DNA of 64,000 nucleotides from Nitrospira_E sp052156535 (lineage in GTDB: Bacteria; Nitrospirota; Nitrospiria; Nitrospirales; UBA8639): positions 141,981 to 205,980 of the forward strand of contig NZ_JBQKUP010000039.1 in the NCBI RefSeq assembly GCF_052156535.1. Reading direction: 5' to 3'. Every line of letters starts with the position of its first letter. Position 1 is the stretch's first letter. The notes under the pieces were generated by a model. That model was not told the DNA's origin, made no database searches, and saw only the letters and a program-made list of their open reading frames with translations. The position numbers were made by a program, and so were the translations under genes. Below, one piece after another: positions 58,597 through 64,000 of this stretch.

Positions 58597-60153
58597 TTAC
58601 GGTTTGATAGTCAGGAAAATGGCGCCCTTTCCGCGCTGCAAGAGCACTAAGACGGAGTCTCCAGCTTCCAGTCGCTTCACAAGTTGTTCGAAATCCTTCA
58701 CGGATCCAATGGGAGAGCGATTCAATTCCAGTATTACATCACCCGGTTGAACACCTGCCCGTTCAGCCGGAGAGTTCGGTGAGATTTGGGTCACGACCAC
58801 CCCTTGGCCATCGCGTGTTTGTCCCGGTTGGACGGGTTCGACTGAAAGCCCTGAGAGAGCGTGGTTACCTGAGACCGAACTAGGAGCCATTTCTGTCAAG
58901 GCAGCAGTATCTTTAGGCATTTCAGTGATGGAAACCGAAAGATTGACAATTTTGCCGTTTCGCCACACCGCAAGAGGAATTGCACTCTTCGGTGTCGTTT
59001 CGGCCACCAGCGTGCGCAAATGGTTTGGATCCTTCACGGTGACGCCATTGTAGGTGCGGATAATATCACCACGTTTCAACCCGGCCTGCCCCGCCGGGCT
59101 TTCGCTAAAGACATCTCCCACTAACGCGCCCTGGGTATCAGGTACCTCGAATTGAGTCGCGAGATCCGGCGACAATTCTTGAATGGACACGCCCAGCCAC
59201 CCGCGAATGACTTTTCCGTGCCCAATCAGGCTTTGCATCACGCTTTTGACCATTTGGCTGGGGATGGCAAAGCCAATGCCCATGTAGCCACCCGTTCGGG
59301 AGAAGATGGCGGTATTGATGCCGATGAGATGGCCTTGTAGATTCACGAGGGCACCTCCGGAATTGCCTGGATTAATGGCGGCATCGGTTTGAATGAAATT
59401 TTCATAATCGACAATGCCGACATTGGCGCGGCCTACGGCGCTGATTATCCCCATCGTGACTGTTTGATTCAATCCAAAGGGGTTGCCGACCGCCAACACC
59501 AATTCTCCAACTTCCAGTGACGCAGAATTTCCCCAGGGTAAGGTGGATAATCCGGTGGCTTCAATCTTGATCACCGCTAAATCGGTTTTGGGATCCGTGC
59601 CTATAAGGGTCGCCGGAAGTTTCCGTTTATCTCCCAAAAGGACCATCAAATCATCGGCCTGTTCTACCACGTGATTATTGGTGACGATGTATCCGTCATC
59701 ACTGACAATCACTCCGGAGCCTAAGCCTTGCTCCTGCCGTTCGCGGGGTTGTTTAAACCGCCGTTCAAATTCCTCTCCAAAAAATCTTCGGAAAAATGGA
59801 TCTTCAAACAGGGGATTCGTGCCGGGAGATTGAACTGTGCGTTTGGTGGCCGAAATGTTCACGACCGAGGCCATGGCCTCTTTGGCGATTTTTACAAAGG
59901 TTTCGTTAGAAGCCAGAAGAGGGGTCGAGACGTTAACCACGGTCGGCGAATCAGCTGCATGGACGACCGGTAGGGGCAGCTCGGTCTCCGTGGGGGCTGC
60001 GGTGATGGCAGGGGTAGTCTCTGGAGGGGGGGAGGATGGTGCCTGGGAGCATTGAATATGGGTTAATCCCAGGAGACCCACCGCGATCGCGACCCTCCAA
60101 AAATGGTGGTTGTTTCTTACGGAGGATGTTTGCCACGGATATCGTCCTCTCAT
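58597..60153 (-). CDS. htrA: DegP/HtrA-type periplasmic serine protease
   Basis: The 518-residue protease has an N-terminal signal with a cysteine at 35 (not a standard lipobox), and a Pro-rich linker. The trypsin-like domain carries His161 (VTNNHVVE), Asp191 (DPKTDLAVIK) and Ser265 (NPGNSGGAL). Two PDZ domains follow (about 300-390 and 430-515). A phenylalanine-rich LA-loop segment (FEDPFFRRFFGEEF) is typical of Do-family enzymes, which degrade or refold damaged exported proteins. Length is normal for DegP/DegQ. Confidence 0.94.
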   Translation of the reverse strand: MRGRYPWQTSSVRNNHHFWRVAIAVGLLGLTHIQCSQAPSSPPPETTPAITAAPTETELPLPVVHAADSPTVVNVSTPLLASNETFVKIAKEAMASVVNISATKRTVQSPGTNPLFEDPFFRRFFGEEFERRFKQPRERQEQGLGSGVIVSDDGYIVTNNHVVEQADDLMVLLGDKRKLPATLIGTDPKTDLAVIKIEATGLSTLPWGNSASLEVGELVLAVGNPFGLNQTVTMGIISAVGRANVGIVDYENFIQTDAAINPGNSGGALVNLQGHLIGINTAIFSRTGGYMGIGFAIPSQMVKSVMQSLIGHGKVIRGWLGVSIQELSPDLATQFEVPDTQGALVGDVFSESPAGQAGLKRGDIIRTYNGVTVKDPNHLRTLVAETTPKSAIPLAVWRNGKIVNLSVSITEMPKDTAALTEMAPSSVSGNHALSGLSVEPVQPGQTRDGQGVVVTQISPNSPAERAGVQPGDVILELNRSPIGSVKDFEQLVKRLEAGDSVLVLLQRGKGAIFLTIKP

Positions 60154-60316
60154 GCAGGATACCTTCTTCCTCTGTCGGTTGAGGGAGTCCTCATAGCAGA
60201 TCCCCTCATTTCTTGATCCTTATCCATGTTTCTCATTTTATCAACTTTGATTGCAAGGGCGGTAGCATGCAACGGCAAACAATCCTCGGTTAATTCTACC
60301 AGAGAAGAGGCATGAC

Positions 60317-61018
60317 TCAAGATGCGCGGGTGAGCACGGGACCATCATTTGTGCCGGTAATTAAGAGAGATGTCATCATCAGGAAGAGCCCGCATGCAAC
60401 CACGCCCGGAATTTGATTCAGGGACAATTCGAGCGCGGAGGAGTCGGGAATTTCAGGAATATGGAGATCCACCACATAATTTCCATTGTCGGTGAGAAAA
60501 GGCTGGCCGGCTCTGTGGCGCAACGGGGAAGGCCATCCCAGTTTCTCAAGATGTCGTTGTGTCGTTCGCCAACCGAATGGCACGATTTCAACGGGTAAGG
60601 GGAAAGGAAGCCCAAGACGGTCCACTTGTTTGGCCTGATCCACAATAACGATGAATTGCTGAGCGGCTTTCGCCACAATTTTTTCCCGCATTAACGCGCC
60701 CCCTCCTCCTTTAATCAGATTCAGTTGGGGGTCGACCTGATCGGCGCCATCCACTGCCACATCAATGTCCCAGGGGACGTCATTGTTCAGTAAAGGAATG
60801 CCCAATTGTCTGGCATAGACCGCTGTGGCTTGTGAGGTTGGCACGCCACGGACCCGTAATCCCTGTTGTACGCGCTGGCCTAAGGCCGTCAAAAAATAAT
60901 GGACCGTGGACCCGGTGCCGAGTCCAAGGATCTGGCCATCTTGTATAAATTCAAGGGCTTTGCGGGCGGCCTGGGCTTTTTGCTGATCGGGTGTCAATGG
61001 CGTCGATGGAGAGGGCAT
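60317..61018 (-). CDS. rpiA: ribose-5-phosphate isomerase A
   Basis: The 233-residue enzyme matches RpiA: LGLGTGSTVHYFLTAL, VPTSQATAVYARQLGIPL, VDGADQVDPQLNLIKGGGGALMREKIVA, and FIVIVDQAKQV with the substrate lysine region. It interconverts ribose-5-phosphate and ribulose-5-phosphate in the pentose phosphate pathway. It lies 233 bases downstream of the glucokinase gene on the same strand, a sensible metabolic pairing. Confidence 0.95.
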   Translation of the reverse strand: MPSPSTPLTPDQQKAQAARKALEFIQDGQILGLGTGSTVHYFLTALGQRVQQGLRVRGVPTSQATAVYARQLGIPLLNNDVPWDIDVAVDGADQVDPQLNLIKGGGGALMREKIVAKAAQQFIVIVDQAKQVDRLGLPFPLPVEIVPFGWRTTQRHLEKLGWPSPLRHRAGQPFLTDNGNYVVDLHIPEIPDSSALELSLNQIPGVVACGLFLMMTSLLITGTNDGPVLTRAS

Positions 61019-61251
61019 AGAAGGGTCTCACGCTCGGGAATTATTCGTTGGCAAACGGCCGGAGGCTTTGGTGTTATCGAAACTAGCAGGCATTCTTTCT
61101 CAAAGCCCGGTGCTCTGCGAGTGTTTTCCGGCAAAACGACAGGGACGAGGGTAAAAAAACAGAGCCAAAGGTCTGTCTGCATGTCATCAAAGGGTGGATG
61201 TGTGGTCTGAGCCCTAAGGAATACCCAGAGGATGCTTTAGGTTTCATGGTG

Positions 61252-62313
61252 TTAGCCGGCCATGCCTGCAGCGACGGAGGCCGCCCCGAGCAATGCGGTA
61301 TGGGGATTCAAAATTACCCGAACGGGAATCTTGGCCAGTAACCGTTTGTAGCGGCCCTTTGCCAGAAAAGCTTTCATGAATGTGTCTTCCTGTAATGCGG
61401 ATATGATTTTTGGGGCGATGCCCCCACCAAGATAGACGCCACCCATGGCCAGGGTCTTAAGGGCCATATTGCCGGCTTCGGCTCCATAAATAGAGACGAA
61501 GATCTGCAGAGCTTCTTTACAAATTTCTGGTTTGCCTGTCAGTCCGGCTTCCGCAATCAAGGCTGTCGGATCCCCGGTTGGGAGCTTTTCGGCAAACCAG
61601 GTTGGCTCGTTTTTTTTGGTGTCCCGGAGAAATTGATAAATGCTGTGGAGACCGGGGCCGGAAAGAACCCGCTCGTAACTCACATGTAAATAGCTGGTTC
61701 GCAAATATCGCAGCAGATCGATTTCCAAATCGTTGTTGGGTGCGAAATCGGCGTGTCCTCCCTCGGACGGACAGATGTGGTAGTCCTCGCCTGTCCAGAG
61801 GAGCAGCGATTCTCCTAGGCCTGTTCCCGCAGCCAATAAGACCCGAGTACCATCAGATTGGAGAGAAGGGGCGTTAGGGTTGAGATCCTCAATTTCATCC
61901 GGTTGAAGGAGCCGTAGCCCATAGGCAGTGGCCTCCAAATCGTTTAACAAACGAACATGGGGAATATCCAGAAACTCTGCGAGTTTATCTCCTTCAATTA
62001 TCCACGGAATATTTGTGGTTTTGCAGGTATTATTCAAGACTGGTCCCGGCACCCCAAAGCAGGCGGCGGTGAGGGGTCCCAGTTGAGAAGGAGTGGTGGG
62101 TTCAGACGAAGGGGCATCGTTGTCGTCCGGGGATTCTTCCGATTCGGTGTTGGGAGAAGCCGGTTCTTCCAGAAATTCGGTCAACACTTCTTCGAAGGAC
62201 TCATAATCAGCTGTATAGACCGTGTCTTCCCGAATAGGCTCTACCCGTTCCTTATCCCAGTCATATAGGGCCAGATTGATTTTTGTCCCACCAACATCAG
62301 CTGCTAAAATCAT
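61252..62313 (-). CDS. glk: glucokinase with acidic insert
   Basis: The 353-residue kinase matches bacterial glucokinase (PF02685): ILAADVGGTKINLALYD at the start, ACFGVPGPV, TNIPWIIEG, HVRLLNDLEATAYGL, AAGTGLGESLL, SEGGHADFAPN and GGVYLGGGIAPKI. Between about residues 50 and 80 it carries a Glu/Asp/Ser/Pro-rich insert that is probably a disordered loop. It phosphorylates glucose, perhaps from stored glycogen in an autotroph (inference). Confidence 0.92.
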   Translation of the reverse strand: MILAADVGGTKINLALYDWDKERVEPIREDTVYTADYESFEEVLTEFLEEPASPNTESEESPDDNDAPSSEPTTPSQLGPLTAACFGVPGPVLNNTCKTTNIPWIIEGDKLAEFLDIPHVRLLNDLEATAYGLRLLQPDEIEDLNPNAPSLQSDGTRVLLAAGTGLGESLLLWTGEDYHICPSEGGHADFAPNNDLEIDLLRYLRTSYLHVSYERVLSGPGLHSIYQFLRDTKKNEPTWFAEKLPTGDPTALIAEAGLTGKPEICKEALQIFVSIYGAEAGNMALKTLAMGGVYLGGGIAPKIISALQEDTFMKAFLAKGRYKRLLAKIPVRVILNPHTALLGAASVAAGMAG

Positions 62314-62478
62314 GACATGTTTCCCGTAAAAATTACATGAAGCGTCAATTATCAGACTTGCGGCACCATAGCCCAGGTAAAATCCTCAGGGCAAGCCAGA
62401 GCCTGAAGAACCTCCCTTAGTCAATCCGTATAAAAAAGAAAAGGTCGGAGAGGCGGTGAGGAAGAGGTGTTCGACGAC

Positions 62479-62952
62479 TCATATGAGCGTCCAGGTTGAA
62501 AAGGTGGCCGCCTGTCCGAGCGGAGTTCCGTCCGGTTTGCGAATGTTCCACACCGTGGCGCGTTCCACTAAAAATCGTTTTCCGGATCGGGAGATCCTGA
62601 CTCCACGATAATCACTAATGAATCCTCTGGTTTTTGCCTGATGCAGCATGCGAGCCCGTTCTTCACGATTTACGGGCTCGGCCGTTTGCCGGGAGGGCGT
62701 GTGAGTCAGTTGGTCCCAATCCATTTCCCACAAGGTTAGCCCAGTCCGGTTTCCATAATTGAGGATAGGATCATCCTGCAGTCCATGAGAGACCACCACA
62801 AATGGGGAGTTAAACAAGCGTTCGGCCTGTTCCAGTGAAGTACCCTGACGGGGAATCAGTTCTTTTTTCAGCCAATAGGCATAACTATCCAATAAATATT
62901 GGGACCATTCGATCACCCAGGGTCTTTGCCAATGATCAGCTAACGGGTACAT
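62479..62952 (-). CDS. MEKHLA domain protein (PAS-like)
   Basis: The 157-residue protein matches the MEKHLA domain (PF08670): SYAYWLKKELIPRQG, AERLFNSPFVVVSHGLQDDPILNYGNRTGLTLWEMDWDQLTHTPSRQTAEP, REERARMLHQAKTRGFISDYRGVRISRSGKRF, and ERATVWNIRKPDG. The domain is PAS-related and known from plant HD-ZIP III proteins and from bacteria, where its ligand is unknown. There is no signal peptide. Confidence 0.88.
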   Translation of the reverse strand: MYPLADHWQRPWVIEWSQYLLDSYAYWLKKELIPRQGTSLEQAERLFNSPFVVVSHGLQDDPILNYGNRTGLTLWEMDWDQLTHTPSRQTAEPVNREERARMLHQAKTRGFISDYRGVRISRSGKRFLVERATVWNIRKPDGTPLGQAATFSTWTLI

Positions 62953-63260
62953 CTGATTATGAGTGGAGGGATTTATCCGGGTGATGATGCGGAGCGTCGA
63001 ATCAGAAGCAGTGTAATCTTCTTATGGAATTGTTGAAAAGAACTAATCATCTATTATTAGTTGTTCCAGGCGGTAAAAAACGAACACAATAAATTCGGTA
63101 TCCATAACAATCTGCCATTGCCGACATTTCACCCGTACTATTCGATGAGTTTTGTTGAACCAGTTGTCCTGCTCTTATCTGTTCCAGAAAACAGGACCAT
63201 CCGCCAGCCATGAATTTCCCTTCCTAATTAACTGACGCTCTTTCCCAATTCATAGCGAAA
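62953..63260. other. intergenic region with no supported gene
   Basis: AT-rich sequence separating the divergent MEKHLA and LRR genes. No ORF or hairpin of note is seen. Confidence 0.5.
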
Positions 63261-63288
63261 TTGACTCCCTAAGCCAGAATGCTAAGAT
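63261..63288 (+). promoter_or_regulatory. candidate sigma-70 promoter of the LRR gene
   Basis: TTGACT (63261-63266), a 16-base spacer, and TAAGAT (63283-63288) with TG one base before it (extended -10) form a good sigma-70-type match. Transcription would begin near 63295, about 97 bases before the LRR start codon. Confidence 0.45.
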
Positions 63289-63391
63289 TTGCCCTGCTCA
63301 CCTCTCTGGCAATGCTAATCGACCGAAATGGTCAACAGGTATTCGGACATCGTGAAGGTGATCGTTCAAACGAGGGGATGGAGATGAGGAC

Positions 63392-63850
63392 ATGAAGGAA
63401 AAGACAAAGACCCTACAAAAAATTTCCCCCGCTGAGCTGGATGGATTGATCTCGAAATTGAAAAGCGAGAATTCTCCCGAGCTAGCTCTAATCGGCCCAG
63501 GTGTGAAATTAAGCCCATCTTCTGAAGACTGGTCGAAAAGTTTAAAAGATTATCCTTGTGTATTTCAGTTGACAGAGTTTGTGGACAGCCTGTCCGAAAA
63601 ACTTCTCTCTCTTCCTGGCCTCACGAGGCTCCAGCTGCGGGGCAACCAGATTGGGGAGGCGGGGGTGAAGCACCTGGCGCGGCTCTCGAACCTCACGACG
63701 CTCCAGCTGGGGGGCAACCAGATTGGAGAGGCGGGAGTGAAGCACCTGGCGGGACTGACGAACCTCACGACGCTCCACCTGGGGAGCAACCAGATTGGGG
63801 CCGCCGGGGTGAAGCACCTGGCGGGGCTCTCGAACCTCACGACGCTCTAG
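63392..63850 (+). CDS. leucine-rich repeat protein, ended early by TAG
   Basis: The start has a good ribosome site (GATGAGG just before ATG). An N-terminal region of about 79 residues, with neither signal nor membrane helix, precedes 24-residue LRR units of the type NQIGEAGVKHLA-L-NLTTL-L (ribonuclease-inhibitor-like). Three full units are read before TAG at 63848-63850. The other units have CAG, CAC, AAG or GAG in that codon, so one C-to-T change explains the stop, and the same frame continues with more units to the window edge. The array is about 69% GC by count of one unit, well above the neighbouring genes. It is probably a recently expanded or acquired gene. The role is unknown; LRRs usually bind proteins. 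Confidence 0.75.
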   Translation: MKEKTKTLQKISPAELDGLISKLKSENSPELALIGPGVKLSPSSEDWSKSLKDYPCVFQLTEFVDSLSEKLLSLPGLTRLQLRGNQIGEAGVKHLARLSNLTTLQLGGNQIGEAGVKHLAGLTNLTTLHLGSNQIGAAGVKHLAGLSNLTTL

Positions 63851-64000
63851 CTGGGGTGTAACCAGATTGGGGAGGCGGGAGTGAAGCACCTGGCGCGGCT
63901 CTCGAACCTCACGACGCTCAAGCTGTGGAGCAACCAGATTGGGGACGCGGGAGTGAAGCACCTGGCGCGGCTACCGAACCTCACGAAGCTCGAGCTGTGG
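63629..64000 (+). repeat. 72-bp tandem repeat array coding for LRR units
   Basis: Units of exactly 72 bp run 63629-63700, 63701-63772, 63773-63844, 63845-63916 and 63917-63988, with a sixth starting at 63989. Units differ at few positions, mainly in codons two, four and five of each unit. The array continues past the window. Confidence 0.93.
63851..64000 (+). pseudogene. continuation of the LRR frame after the in-frame TAG
   Basis: The same frame stays open with intact LRR units (NQIGEAGVKHLARL, NQIGDAGVKHLARL) to the window end. It has no start of its own. It is either the untranslated tail of an interrupted gene or is read by stop suppression. Confidence 0.6.

Noticed and set aside
63542..63961. 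139-codon open frame antisense to the LRR array
   Set aside because: It arises because a 72-bp repeat without stops in one antisense frame stays open in every unit; the product is an arginine- and proline-rich repeat with no ribosome site.
63629..64000. CRISPR array
   Set aside because: The 72-bp units are contiguous coding repeats with no spacers.

Overview
The window looks like a chromosomal segment of a Nitrospira-type bacterium (Nitrospirota). This is inferred from gene content, not from a marker gene. The content is DabA/DUF2309 with a large Mrp/Nuo-like cluster, a BicA-like SulP carrier, NhaB, an archaeal-type pyruvoyl arginine decarboxylase, a deoxyhypusine-synthase-like protein, a DUF1111 di-heme protein, a MEKHLA protein and an MSHA-type pilus operon. 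Base composition is moderate except for a GC-rich repeat gene at the right edge. The many sodium-linked transporters suggest a marine or otherwise sodium-rich habitat.

Layout. 1-5.3 kb: the 3' part of a PriA-like protein whose helicase motifs are badly degenerate, a membrane protein, a beta-helix protein and a secreted di-heme oxidoreductase. 5.6-23.8 kb: an inorganic-carbon and sodium island. It holds a DUF6573-like protein, MpsC (DUF2294), DabA/MpsB, a seven-gene Mrp/Mbh-order antiporter module (E, F, G, MbhD-MbhE, B, C, D), NuoL-like and NuoM-like pumps, an OmpA-type lipoprotein, NhaB and a BicA-like SulP transporter. 23.9-32.9 kb: signalling genes, namely a membrane PAS-GAF-GAF sensor, two HD-GYP proteins and a hybrid histidine kinase. 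33-46.4 kb: a leftward MSHA/type IV pilus operon from a TPR protein and pilin through MshE, MshG, two paralogous pseudopilins, MshI, J, K, L, M and N. 46.8-63 kb: housekeeping and stress genes, namely BolA-GrxD, an esterase, AnmK, exonuclease III, arginine decarboxylase, an aldehyde dehydrogenase, a DsbA-like protein, a deoxyhypusine-synthase-like protein, tRNA-Glu, a cupredoxin, HtrA, RpiA, glucokinase and a MEKHLA protein. 63.4-64 kb: a GC-rich leucine-rich-repeat gene interrupted by an in-frame TAG.

How the genes may work together (inference). DabA with NuoL/NuoM-like and Mrp subunits would capture CO2 as bicarbonate using an ion gradient. The BicA-like carrier would import bicarbonate with Na+, and Mrp plus NhaB would return the Na+. 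In the pilus and signalling block, MshE carries an MshEN-type N-terminus of the kind that binds cyclic di-GMP. The two HD-GYP proteins next door are of the family that degrades it, so pilus assembly is probably under cyclic di-GMP control. Arginine decarboxylase and the deoxyhypusine-synthase-like enzyme point to polyamine metabolism.

The observations most worth following are: the composite DabA-Mps-Mrp-Nuo-NhaB-BicA island; four 27-residue repeats at the C-terminus of the NuoL-like protein; related leader/terminator elements upstream and downstream of dabA; the motif-less PriA; two intergenic copies of a repeat sharing an identical 40-bp core; and the LRR array. No insertion sequence, prophage, CRISPR array or rRNA was seen.
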